Source: Anaeramoeba flamelloides
Taxonomy: Eukaryota; Metamonada; Anaeramoebidae
Reading direction: 5' to 3'
Assembly (NCBI GenBank): GCA_027625915.1
Contig: JANTQA010000057.1
Coordinates: 8,246,001-8,310,000, forward strand
Length of the DNA stretch: 64,000 nt
In this document: in pieces, positions 34,582 to 63,489 of the stretch
Layout of the letters: every line of letters starts with the position of its first letter
Numbering within the stretch: position 1 is the stretch's first letter
The notes under the pieces: model-generated
Told to the model about the DNA's origin: nothing
Databases searched by the model: none
The model's input: only the letters and a program-made list of their open reading frames with translations
Program-made: the position numbers and the translations under genes

Positions 34582-37391
34582 TCCATCAAACGATTAATAC
34601 TTTGATATCTTTCTTTCATCCTTTAAATCCTTTAATTATTTCTTTACTTGCTTTTTCTTTTCTTTTTTCTTTTTTTCATTTCCTTTTTTTTTTTATTAAT
34701 ATTCTATTTTTTGGATTTCTTTTTAATTGGATTTATTTATATCTTATTATTTCTTTGCAGGTGATTAAATTAAAAATTAAAATCGATCATAAAAATAAAG
34801 AATTAAATTAATATGTTTTTTTCTTTTTTTTCTTTTAATTTTTATAAAAAATATGAATGAGATCCTAAATTTTACTAAACCCCATTCCAAAAATTTGGAC
34901 ACACCCAAAATCAAAAATAGGCAAAATAAATCACAATTCATTATATTTTTCCAAACCTAATATAAAACAACATTTAAGTAACCCAGTATTTATGTTTGAA
35001 TAAGTAATCATTTTCATCCAAATAAAAGAAAAAAATATATAACTCAAAAATAAAAAAGGTATGTCCAAAATACTGAAACGAGCGGAACAAAAAATGAATT
35101 GGTAAATTTGTTAGAAATTTCACCAATAATTGTTGATCGATCAAATGTTAAGATACCATCTACCAATTGTATGTGATTTTCCAATTTAACAAACTCAACA
35201 CTAACCTTCTATCAACCATTGAAAAAAAATTCCAGATCTAACGAAACAGATTACGTAACTACAAAAAAGGAAATGAAAGCAAAACAAAAAAGAGAAAAAA
35301 TGAAAATAGTTATAAAATCAAAATTCTTCCCAAATTGAATTTAAAGTACAGTAATGATGTTCTTTCCACTGTTTAAACTGTGTCCAAAATTTTGGAATCT
35401 AGTTTAGATACGAAAATTTACCTACATTTAAACTCATATTGACTGCAATTAGTTTTAATTTTTTTTTTTTTTTTTTGAAATCTATACTTTAATAAACAAT
35501 TGTTCTTTATCCTTCAGATCAGTTACTTGTAAATGAAGATGAAAAAAGAAAAAAAAAAATGATGTTAAAAAGAAAATTATCATTTTATTTTCTCAAACCT
35601 TAAAATTTGGATAAAATTAAAATAACATTGCTTGACGTAAATAATATTTGGAGAATTCATGAAAATTTGGTTAATGGTGATAAACTGTGATTATCCTCAG
35701 TTCAGTTGGTTATCAAAAAGTTCTGATTTTAACATTAATTAAAATATTTTTCACAGATTTATCAATTATATCTCAAAAAATCTTTCAATGCTTGTAACAA
35801 TTAAGATTAATTATTTTTATCCTGTCTAAAAATAAATAATCGAGAAGTAACATCAGTATTTTTTATTTATTTTTTTTTCTATATCGATTGACTTTTTAAT
35901 CAATTTTTACAGCCTGAATTTAATCAAAAAAAATTACTCATTTTTAAACAATTTGTTTTTTGATTTAGGTAAATTTGTAGATTATAACTAGTTTTCAATA
36001 TTTTTAGAAATATTTCTGACTTTCATCAAAAAAACAAAAAAATGAAAATACTATAGATATTAACAAAAGATAAATAGAATTATTGATTTATGAATTTGTC
36101 AAAAGAAAATTCTACTATTCCTGATAAACTTTATTGACTAAGTTTTTTTTTTGGTTCTTTTCGAGCTTAATATATGATTTGATTATGCTTGACCATTCCA
36201 CTGGAAGAATCCTGTTTGAAAATAAGCATTATTATTAGATAAAATTTTCCTACCCCCCCAATAATACAACGATGATATAACAACAATCTAGTTAATAAAA
36301 ACATTTTGATTTAAGAAAGTAGATAAATTTAGCGAATCATTAAACATTTTAATCATAAGAGCCCCCCCGAAAACAGATTTTGTAAGTATTTTAAAGTTAT
36401 ATAACTTTATAATTTAAATTCCATTAATTACTCATAATTGCAAAGAATATAAATAAATCAGAGTTTAAACTTTGAATTTTTCAATTTTTTAAACATTTTT
36501 TTTTGATTAAATTTTTGGTTTTAATTTAATTATGTTTTAATTTGAGAAATTTGTATTCCAGTGGAATATTTGAAATAAAAAAACAAACTAAACCAAAAAG
36601 ATTTCCTTAATATTTCTACATGTTTTACAAATCTTATCTTTTTAAATACCAAAAAAGAAAAATCAGGACTTTTGAAAGAAATTTGTTCAAATCAACAATT
36701 AAAAAATTGTTTTTATTTCAACAAAAGTATATTTTTGGCTATTTCTTTTTTTCTTTATCCTCATCATTTGAATGATTTAAATAAAGATTTTTATAACAAT
36801 CATTAATATTTTCCTTTAAATTACAATTTTTAACACACACAAACAGATAAATTTACAATTAAAACTTGGGAAACTTTGGTTGGTACAGGTGAGCATTTTT
36901 TTTTAAACCTTTTTTTATTATTTATTAAGAAAATCTATTTATTTTCAAATCAAAAAAATATGAAAAAAAAACTTAACATCACTTTTCTCGATTTACAAAG
37001 AATATATTAAAATCTTTGATTTTCATCCATTCATTTAAATCTGTTGTTGAGTTTTTACTAGAAAATAATTTAGTTAGATTTTAAAAAATAATTATGTTAG
37101 ATCTATTGAATAAATTATCTCTCCTGAGATAATAAAGAATTATAAGCAAAAAAAAAAAAAACAATTTAAAAATCGATTTAAATGTAAAAAAAACATGTAC
37201 ATTATATTTTTTTAAAAATAGAATTGTTTGTGTTTCTATGTTTTGAAAAAAAAAAATATAATTACTATTTTTGTGGAAATTTAATAAATCTATTTATCTG
37301 AGAGTTATTAAAAATAAATAAATATAATATAATTTATGCTCGTTTTAAGAAAAATTAATTTCCAGTCAGATTATATAAAATCAATATACTA
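34582..37391. other. Intergenic region between convergent genes
   Basis: This is the space between the stop of the RalGAP-like gene and the stop of the RABL6-like gene. Apart from the MITE at 34876-35406 I see no gene or structured repeat, only A/T-rich sequence that may include both polyadenylation regions. Confidence 0.5.
34876..35406. mobile_element. Tc1/mariner-type MITE, family M2, copy 1
   Basis: TAAACCCCATTCCAAAAATT...GGACACA at the left and the inverse of TGTGTCCAAAATTTTGGAAT...AGTTTA at the right define a 531-bp element with TA ends. A minus-strand frame reads QLVDGILTFDRSTIIGEISN and is preserved in copy 2 at 50815-51347. It resembles the N-terminal helix-turn-helix of Tc1-like transposases. 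It lies 300 bp downstream of the RalGAP-like gene. Confidence 0.75.
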
Positions 37392-40012
37392 TTAGTAATA
37401 ACCAAAACCATTTTCATCTCCATCATTTTGAAATGGTGTAATTCCAAAATCATTATTTTTATTGTTTAATAAATTTTCTTCCTTTTTATTTATATTTTCT
37501 TTACTTTTATTTTCACTCTTTTGTGTGAGAGTTTTATTATTTTCGTTAATTTCTTTATTTTCTTCATTTTCCTCATTTTTCACACTTTCTTCCTTTTTAT
37601 TTTCGTTATTTTCTTCATTTTTCTCATTTTCCTCTTTTTCCACGCTTTCCACACTTTTTTCATTTTCGTTAATTTCTTTATTTTCTTCATTTTCCTCATT
37701 TTTCACACTTTCTTCACTTTCTTCACTTTCATTACTTTCTTCGCTTTCTTCGCTTTCTTCCAATTCATCGTCATCAAAAAATCCTATTATATTTTTAACT
37801 TTTTTCTTTTTTCGATCATTATAATTTTTTTCATTTTCATTTTCATTTGCATCCATTAAGTTATTAATTTTATTATTTTCTAAATTTCCTTGATATTTAT
37901 CTTTATTTTCAATTCTATCTTCACCATACTCTTGATCATGTTCCCACTCCTGCCCCTTTTTGTACACTTCGGCCTGTTCTTGTTTTTGCACTTCGGCCTG
38001 CTCTGGCTTTTGCACTTGTTCTTGCCCCAATTCGTTCTTGTACTCTTTTTCTTGGTTCTTTTCATACCTTTTTTCAATATTGATTTGTTCTTTATTTTTA
38101 ATAGATCCCACATTTTCGACTTCAACATTTGTATCTAAATCCCAAATTTCATTCGTTAACATATTAGAATTTGTATTACCAATATCTAAAGAATTATCTT
38201 GGGTGTGATCAAAAATATAATTATTATTAACTGAATTAATAGCATTGAAGCTTTCAATAAATCCCTTTGGATTAAAGCTTTGAATTTTGGTGTAGTTCCT
38301 GGGTTTAAACTCTTGACTTTTTGATCTTGGAATTGGCTTTTTATTAACATTTAAGTTTTTATTAGATTTGTCTTGATTAAAGGGCTTTTTGTTATGTATT
38401 AAAGGGAGAGAAAACACATTTAACATTTGTTCATATGCGTCATTGTCAACAAAAATATCCAAATTTGGGATTGGCTTTTTTTTTTTTCTTTCCTTTTTCT
38501 TTTTTCTTCTCTTGAGATAATTTAATTGTCTATTATTTAGATAGTTTGCTGCCTTAGGGTTGTTTATTGTTGACGTAGAGACTGATCTTTTTTTCAATCT
38601 CAAACTCTCTTTTTTCTCATTTTGTTTTTTTCCAATTGGCACGTTTAATGACAAGCCATCCAAGATATCATTTTTTTGGTTATTCGGATCATTATTGACA
38701 TTCTTTGAGATTTGAATTTTACTTTGGCCAAATCCTTTAAATGTAAATATGTCTCCCATATTGTGGTGTACGTATTGAAGAAAATTATTATTTTTTGAGT
38801 TATCCATAACATTTTCATTTGTATTAGTATTAGTCTTAGTATTAATGTTAGTGTTAGTGTAAGTGTTAGTATTAGTATTAGTGGACTTTTGTGGTTGTCC
38901 ACTCGTGTTTGCCTTTTTCTTCATCGTTTTTTTTTGCTTAAGTATGAATCTCAAATTTGAAGACAATTTGATATAATTCTCGTTAATCCGTTTTCTTGAA
39001 TCCTTTTGGAATTTAAGGTATACAAACCTCACCCAATTATTTAATTGGTGATACCCGTATTTGTTTGCAACACTCATTTCAATCACAGTTAGACTTAAAT
39101 TTTTTTGAATTTTGCAATCTTGTGCAAATCTTTGTGCTTCCTCAAATGGGACATTTCTTTCTTTTTTTTTCATTCCAGAACTGGAATTTGAATTTGTGCT
39201 TGAATTCCATTTTTATTCATCCTTTTTTGCAACACAATCTTTAAAATTTGCAATAACCAATATTTCTACATCCTCTGGTATTGTGTCAATCATCCTAATG
39301 ATAAACTCAAAAGTTGATCGAATTTTTGGGTTATACATCAAAATAATTCCATCAAGGTTCGTAATACGTGATGTGCGTGAATTTGTAAATGTTTGGAATT
39401 CTTTTTGGATGTTTTCTTTTTTTATTGAAAGTCAATTTATGAAGTTAGTGTTGAAAAAAAGATTAAATAAAAGGGAAAATTAAAAAAATAAGAAAGAAAT
39501 TAAAAAAAGCGATTTGAAAGAACCATTTTGTAAATTGAAAATTTTCAGATTTCTCAAAGATCAATTCTGAGTGGATCACAACTTTCGGCTTGCAATCAAT
39601 TTGTGAGCCTTTTGAAAACTTATTTTTGACGAATTATTTCTTTTGTGAATAATTTTTATTTGTTGTTTGTTATTTTTTTTTTGTTTTTTTTTTTGTTCTT
39701 TTTAAAAATCATACTTTTGTTGATATATGAAGTTGGAACAATATCCCATAACCTCAATTGAATCACTTTATTTAATTGAGGGTGCACCCAATTATAAATA
39801 GTTGAATTAGTAATTCTTGTTCGAGTATATTTTTTTAGATTCACCTTGCCAGTTATTGATTGCAATAAGGAACTTTTCCCTGTTTTGTGTGCACCTGCAA
39901 TATGGATCTCAACACAATTTAGTGTTCGTTTATTTGGTATTCCTGTTGCAAACATGTCAAGACCATTTAACAAATTATTTTTAAATTGATTATTACCCAT
40001 CTTAACTAACAA
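37392..40012 (-). CDS. RABL6: RABL6-like (RBEL1) GTPase-domain protein, with one in-frame TAA
   Basis: Exon 1 is 40012-39715 (donor GTATGA) and exon 2 is 39415-37392. Residues 1-210 follow human RABL6: LLNGLDMFATGI (NQALQRRFAKGV), P-loop GAHKTGKSS (40-48), LRLWDIV in place of a normal DxxG, then IILMYNP, ILVIANFKD (human VCVLGNYRD), VIEMSVANKYGYHQLNNWV and FVYLKFQ. The remaining 560 residues are low complexity: Asn/Thr repeats, Lys stretches and a Ser/Glu-rich acidic region with a duplicated SVKNEENEENKEINEN block, ending FGITPFQND. A TAA at 39213-39215 (codon 167) interrupts the frame between ANFKDCVAKKDE and KWNSSTNS, with no intron of normal size able to remove it. Met5 would give MGNNQFKN, a possible N-myristoylation start. 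RABL6 binds GTP weakly and is nuclear/cytoplasmic in animals; its role here is unknown. Confidence 0.75.
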
Positions 40013-42552
40013 ATGTTTTTTGCAAATAATAAGATCACAAAAAAGGTAACCAATAAAAAAATGGTAAAAAATAGTTTTTATTTTGATTTTTTGTATTTAA
40101 GGTTTAAAATCCCTAAAATTAGAAAAAAGATTATCTTATGTAGTTTGTTACCACTTGTCGATTTGATTCTTAGGTGATCGATCTTTGATTTGTTATGTTT
40201 TTTAATCGTGGTTCAAAAATGAAATTTTTTGAATTTTGATTTTTATTTCTCCAAAATCAGAATTGAAGAGTCTAAGGCTAATAGATTGGGAGGTAGTTTA
40301 TATAAAAATTTTTCTTTTTGGGTTGTTGGTTGATAATCTTCAAATACTTTTTCGTCAATTAACTAAATGAAAAAAAATTTTTTTTTCAAAAGCTATAAAA
40401 ATAAAATCAAACCTAATTAAAAATTTTGATCCAAAACCCAAAAACCACATTTTTTTATAATTTGCCACCAACCTATTCTTCTTACACTTTATCAATTCGT
40501 ATTTAGGAAAAGAAAAGAAATTTTTTTTCCAAATTGTCATTTTGAACAACCCTTACAATACATAACGAATATAAGATCTATAAGATAAGAACCAAAATAA
40601 AAAGTCTTACATCATACACAAGATAACATTTTAAATAATTTTAAGGTATTATAAACCTTAAGGAAGTAATTTATCTAAATATAATGAAAAAGATCAAAAT
40701 TTTAACTTTTTTCAGTAAAAATTGATTTGTATTATTAATCTACTTGTTTCATATAAATATTAAGAATATTTAAAATAAAAAAAGTAAAAATATATAGTGA
40801 TAAAAAAACCAGTAAAAAACAAAAAACTCATGTTTCATTATAAAACCTTTTTTTTTTTATTTTTTTCTATTTTTCCACTAGATGAATCTTCTTTATATTG
40901 GGAAGAAGAGTTACAAATGAAAAAGATTAAGTGGTTACGTACTAATACTGTGATACTGTAACACGAAAGTATGAGTAACTTGAAAATAAAAATAAAAAAG
41001 CAAACCCAAAAATGACAAAAGGTTTAAAACAAATAAGATAAAAAAAAAAAAAGAAATTTCAAGATATTTAACAACGATCCCCAAGGTAAAGTACATGATC
41101 AGTTATCAAATTAAATTAAATTGACCAAAAGTAAAGTAATTGTGATTTTGGAATGTCCTTAATTAAAGATATCCTTGGTTTTTTTTTATTGATTTTTTAC
41201 CAATTATTTTCTCATAAACACTTTTTGAATTTATTTTTCTTTTTTCTTTTTCTTTTATCCTTTTTTCTTTTCAATTTTTTGTTTTTTACTTTTTAAACAT
41301 AAAAACAATTTGTATATCTTTTTCCCTTTAACATTTGTGAAATCTCTGTTTTTTATGCTTAAATTAACTTTTCAGGAAATTTTAGTAAAAGGGCATTTGG
41401 AGTGTATTTACACTTCTTCAATATATATAAAAAACTTTTTTTTTTATCTTCTTCCAATGCAATATATAATTCATTACCCATAATTTAAATTTTGTTTCAG
41501 AAAAAGTTACCCAACTTTTTTTTCAAATTCCAATCATTTTATAAATGACCTTTGAGGAACAAATAAACAATTAGTAGAATAAAAAGAATCAAAGAATAGT
41601 TGATATATAGATGAAAGAAAACTAATAAATCAATAGATTTTCTTAAAAATTGGAAAACTTAAATTCGTATGTCCATGAGTAGAAAGACAAGAATGTTCGT
41701 TTTGATCTCCTACTGTTATTTGAATAATAGATAGGAAACAAATTTCACTTTAATACCCACATTTAACTTTTAGAAATCAAGCCACCAAAGGAAGTACGTT
41801 GGAATTTGTGGTCTCTAATTGGAATCAGTTTATTAAAAAGAAGTGAAAATTTTTCACATTTATTTTTCAAATATCAAGATCAAAGATCAAATAAAATTCT
41901 AATAGAAATGGAATATCATTTCTCTACAATTATTTTTACATGGTTTCAATACCATTAGAATAAAAATTTTTTACCAAGAAACCATGGATCTTTTAATAAA
42001 AAAATTTTTCAGATGAATTTTATTGTAAAAAAAAAATGGAAAAAAAAAAAAATTAAAAATGTGTAAAAATGTGAAAAATTGATTTCAATTTGACATTTCC
42101 AAAATAAATTTTTTCTTCTAATATGCATTCAAAATCCTTTAAACACATATAATTTACTCACCACAACTTGACCACTTTGACTAGAAAATGTTTTTAATTA
42201 ATAGTAACAATTTATAATTATTAAAAATAATTTATGAACAAAAAAAAAAAATAAAATAATTTCAAAATTGTAGGAGAGATCATTCTTTTTATTATTATTT
42301 TTAGAAATATTATATAATTAAATATTTAAAATTTTTATTTTATATTAATAATTTAATTGCAAAGGCAATGTATTAAATTGTAAAAAAAAACATTATTTAA
42401 AATATAAAGTGAAGATGTGTAATAATAATAAATGAAAAGTAAGTAAAAAAAAAATAAATCAATCATAGAACAAATAATTTTGAAAAAGGTAGAGATTATA
42501 GTGAAAATTGGAGATTGGTATGTTTTATTAAATCTTGAGATTAAAAAATAAT
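40013..42552. other. Intergenic region with repeat relic
   Basis: It separates the start of the RABL6-like gene from the stop of the ankyrin-BTB gene. The only structure I see is the R1 relic and associated repeat at 40881-42220. Confidence 0.5.
40881..42220 (+). mobile_element. Relic of dispersed element (family R1), longest copy
   Basis: The plus strand encodes SSLYWEEELQMKKIKWL, then SNLKIKIKKQTQK and, from 41341, a decayed EISVFYA...NFSKRAF block ending in the palindromic GAGTGTATTTACACTTC. The same order of blocks is found on the minus strand at 1440-900. The downstream part (41500-42220) matches 5380-5900. This suggests a single element of at least 1.3 kb. Stops are frequent, so it is not functional. 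Confidence 0.45.
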
Positions 42553-59303
<16,751 letters not shown>

Positions 59304-61210
59304 TTAAGGATCTTTGAAAGAAAAAGAAAATAATTAATAAGAAAAAAAAATATTCAAAAAAAGAGAAAAAATAAAAAAACCATTATTCCTTTCTCCAAAG
59401 TTTTTTCAATAATTTGTTGATTTTTTTAATACTACTCTTAATGTGGTAACCAACTTTTCCAAATAATATTGAGTCTAGACAATGGAGTATATTAAAAAAT
59501 TTCAAAATTAGAAAATTTATCTCAAAAATTAGAGTAAATTTTGATAAAATTTTTATCAAAAGAACTAAAAAAAATTTCAAAAAATTGGATAAATTTTGAA
59601 AATTTTAATACAAGTTCAATTCCTAATTGAAAATTTACTGAAAATATCCAGACGTTTACTTTCAAAATTGATTTGAACTTAGGTATACTATTGGGTTGTA
59701 AATTGGATTTTCTATTGGAACAAGAAGAAAAAGAAGCATGGACTATATTTAAAAAAACATATAGTTTAATTGGCTTTGGGCACCTATTTCTTTGATCACT
59801 ATAGATCCAAAATTAAATGTCTTTTTCATTTTTAAATCTATTCAAACAGAAAAAGAAATTAATTTGAGACTATTTTGGTGACACAATTAAGAAAAGGATT
59901 ATTTGTCTTGATTTTATCTTGAAATATCAATCTATTGTATCTCAAGGAAAAAACACCGTAATGACTCTATAAACAAAAATTAAAATAAAAAAAAAAAAAA
60001 TAAAAATTGTTTTGATGGAAATATTATGTTAAAAAATTTGTATCTGGTGATAGCACAAATGAATTCTAGTAATCGAGTCAAACAAAGTTTTATTTAAGGG
60101 GGTACAAACACATTTTGCAAATTTCAAGTACATTAGTTTATATGAGACTAAATAATTCAGTTCCATTCTTTTACCAAATACATTAATATTTAAATAAATA
60201 AAAGGTGTGAATCTATTATAATATATATTTATATACCAATAAAAAAAATTGAAATTAAAAAAATTAAATTATTAATCTAGATAATATAAAAAACAACCAT
60301 TTATTACTTTATCTTAAGTTGGAACAGTTGATACTTTTACTTCTTTTTTCAAAATTTGAGTTTTATTTTTAATTCTTCATGGAAATACTAACATTTTTTT
60401 GAAAATATTATTCTCAAATCTTGTCTTTGGGAGATATGATAGTAATTTAATTTTAAGAGAATTTATTTTTTTTATCATATTTTTCTCTTTTTATTATTTT
60501 TTTATTTCAATTTCTATTTTTATTTTGTACTTAAAGCCTTTATAACAGAATAATTATTTTGGGTATCAACCACAAAAAAGAATTATTCTTATTATTATTA
60601 TTTTTAAATAAAATTATATCCAAAAAGAAAAAATTTATTAAAAAAAAGCTTCAATAATTTACCATATATAGATGTTACAACAAAAAAATAAATTTAGTTT
60701 AATACTTTGTTTAATATTTATTTTTCATTTTTAAAAATTGGGTTTACTTTTTAACAGAAGAAAATTTTTTTAATCATGATTTAAAAAAATTTCAAGTTGT
60801 TAATTTATGAAAGAGAAAAACAAAATAATTTTCCAAAGCTTTGTAAAATGTTTATAAGTTATAATTTTCTATTTTTTAGACTTTTTACTTTTCGTAAAAT
60901 TCTATATAAGTTGTTTGGGTTCATTCTGTTCTCCCTTTTCGTTATATTGAAACTTTTTGAAGGAGGTAAAAGGGGAAAAAATCATTAAGATATTTCCACA
61001 AAAGTAAGACATTTTTTTACATTTCATAAAAAATTATCTGTTTTTAGTAAAGGTATTCATTAATTGACAATACCAAATTAAATTTAATATTAATACCGAT
61101 TGAATCAATGACTAAGGTATTTATTTCAAAAAAATATGTTCGATAAATGAAATATTCCCCCAAAAAAATGAAAAAAAAATATTATAGTTTTTTTGGTGAA
61201 AATAATGAAC

Positions 61211-61547
61211 AACTTTTATTTATTTATTTATAGAAAGGAGTAATTAAAGAAAAATCCACAAATAAAAAAAGAGAAGAAGAAAAATAATTAAAATATATAT
61301 AAAAAATAAATTTATCATTTTCATGACCAATTAGAAACTATCCATGTCCTGGACAGGAGGAGAAAAAACCCGATAGAAAGATTATCGATTAACGATAAAA
61401 ATTCCACATTCCGTGATTAATAATTGGTATTCCACAACTCTCAGAGTGGGGCACTGGGTGAATGAATTTATATATTTTTTATTATTTAAAAAATTTTTTG
61501 TTTTCACTTTATTTTTCATTATTTTTTCTTTATTACCTTAAGTTAAA
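61211..61547. mobile_element. GC-richer insertion flanked by AATAATGAAC duplicates
   Basis: AATAATGAAC occurs at 61201-61210 and again at 61548-61557, and the intervening sequence is missing from the other T1 copy. The core (61324-61455) is markedly richer in G+C than anything nearby and can form short stems (TCCTG...CAGGA; CGATAAT...ATTATCG). It has no clear inverted ends and no reading frame. A SINE or retroposed structured RNA is possible, but I cannot find convincing A and B boxes. Confidence 0.5.
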
Positions 61548-61810
61548 AATAATGAACTACTAATTTCAATGTAAAACTGGAATATGGAAATGGGTATATC
61601 TGATTTTGTAAATAATCAAATACAATTATATGTTTTCAATTTCTATTTGAAATTGTTTTGAGATTAAATTAGTTATGAAAATCATTTTTAGGATCAGAAA
61701 GAAAATAATAACACCAATTTCCCCGCCTAGAAAATATCAAATAAAATCGAGATCAGAAATTATAATATCATCTATTTATGTAATACAATACGAAGTAAAA
61801 AAATTGAATT

Positions 61811-62013
61811 ATAGTCAGTTTCACTTTTAAGGTACAAACTTTCAACAAAAATTAAGGCACAAAAAAAATCTCAAATTAAGGCACAAAATTTTGGATTCTA
61901 GTAAAATAATTTGTAAAAATTAAAAATTCCAAACTTTGTGCCTTAATTTGTTATTTTTTTTGTGCCTTAAATTCCTTTGAAAGTTTGTGCCTTAAATTTG
62001 AAACTGGCTGTAT
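61811..62013. mobile_element. Foldback MITE, family M1, third good copy
   Basis: ATAGTCAGTTTCACTTTTAA at the left pairs with ...AAATTTGAAACTGGCTGTAT at the right. The AAGGCACAAA units and palindromic layout match 17046-17248. It is inserted in the T1 element at 60987-62132. Confidence 0.75.
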
Positions 62014-62839
62014 TGTATCGAGAATAAATAAATGGTAGTCAATGATTTTGTATATTTAAATCCTTTTTTGAAGATTGAGTTTAATCAAGATATTTTAAAA
62101 TAAATTTGTCCCATTTTCTTGGAAATAGCTAATACGAATTGGTTGCGTGTTCCCAATTGGATCTTATACAAACTATAGTAATATTAAAAATAATCTAACT
62201 GAAGTAATATGAGACTAACTAAAGTGAATTGAAATTTACTGAAGTTAGCTAATTCAATTATTCTGTGCAATTTGTTTGACCATTTCTTTGACTAGTAAAT
62301 GTTACCAAGTTAGTACATTGTATTGGTATTTTATGCGAACAAGATATAGAAAACTTGTACTAAATAAAAATAATCAAAAAATAAACGAAGAATAAGAAAT
62401 TTTGGAAAAACAAATCTTTATTCCACAGAACCACTACTTTATATATGTGTCTATTATCTTTAAAGTTCTAATTTCAGATTAAATGAAGTAACTTATTTTT
62501 TTTTTGAATCTATGGTTGGTCAAATATTTAGACTATTTTAATAAAATAAATTATAGTGGTTATCCATAATAAATTCCACAACAAAGGAAATAACCAACAA
62601 TAAACAAGTATAATGTCTGGGATACAAAGAAAAACTTTTAAACTATTTTTTCACTTTTTTATATTATTTTTTGATTCTATTTTGTTTTTTGTTTTTCTTT
62701 CTCTTTTTTATGTCTTTTTTTTAAAAACAATTTTTTTTTTTTTTTTTTTTTTTCACTGTTAAAAGAAAAGCATACCAACAAAAGATAATCATGTCTTCAT
62801 CACAGATCAAGATAAAAACTCAAAATAAATTTAGAAATT

Positions 62840-63190
62840 AGGAAAGTGCTGTCAAGTGCTGTATATTGCATTCAAGTGCCTAGCTTTTTTTTAATTTGAG
62901 AAATTAAAAGAAAATTTTGAAAATTTTCTTCTTATTTCTCAAATTAAACATAAAGCTAACGGTGCTGATGTAAAATTCAAAAGAATACAATAAAAACTTT
63001 TAATTTTTCCCAATTCTTTTAAATTCTGGAAAAGCTAACTGTGATTTTTTTTTTCTAAAATTTCAATAAAAAGCAAGATTTTACTCTTTTGCTTTAAATT
63101 CTGGGAAAGATAACTCGTTTTTTTTTTTAATTTGAGAAAAAAATAAACCTAAAATTAAATAAATTTTCATTTTATTTCTTAAAGTTAAAA
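62840..63190. repeat. Repeat family P array
   Basis: GTCAAGTGCTGTATATTGC begins a block with AATTTGAGAAATTAAAAGAA, its complement and GCTAACGGTG/GCTAACTGTG motifs, alternating as in the arrays at 44090 and 47250. Confidence 0.5.
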
Positions 63191-63489
63191 AAAAACTAAC
63201 CGCAAAGAGGAGGGAATTTTATTGAATTCCTTTCCCAAATTTCCAATAAAAAAAAATCAAGAAATTAAAAATTATATATATAAATATTTAATTATTATTT
63301 TTATCAGTTTAATAAATTTTTGATAATTTGAAAAGAAAGAGATTTAATAGTATTTCGTTGATTCAATAATTATCGAATTCAAAACAATTAAAAAGAAAAT
63401 TTTTTTTTAAAAAAAATGGAGATTAATATGGTTAGGGAATCACAATTGATATAATTACATAAATTTGAAATCCAGTCATCCAAAACAGT

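Larger units (their letters stand above)
60987..62132. mobile_element. TIR element family T1, second copy with two insertions
   Basis: It is collinear with 18183-18769: CATTAATTGACAATACC, CCGATTGAATCAATGAC and TTATGTAATACAATAC blocks appear in the same order, with matching ends. Its 1146 bp shrink to about 600 once an insertion at about 61211-61547 and an M1 MITE at 61811-62013 are removed, close to the 587 bp of copy 1. Confidence 0.65.
59304..63489. other. Intergenic region with nested transposons
   Basis: No host gene is supported. It presumably contains the promoter of the ankyrin-BTB gene just above 59303, but I recognise no motif. The T1 element and its insertions lie at 60987-62132 and repeat family P at 62840-63190. 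Confidence 0.5.

Noticed and set aside
37462-38208. Plus-strand frames rich in Phe, Leu and Ser opposite the RABL6-like tail
   Set aside because: They are antisense shadows of the Glu/Ser/Lys low-complexity tail of the RABL6-like gene.
40355-40549. Minus-strand frame upstream of the RABL6-like gene as a small gene
   Set aside because: It is Lys/Phe-rich, has no homology I recognise and has the composition of random A/T sequence.
61324-61455. tRNA, 5S or spliceosomal RNA gene
   Set aside because: I could not match A/B boxes or any conserved snRNA motif; it is left as an unidentified GC-rich insertion.
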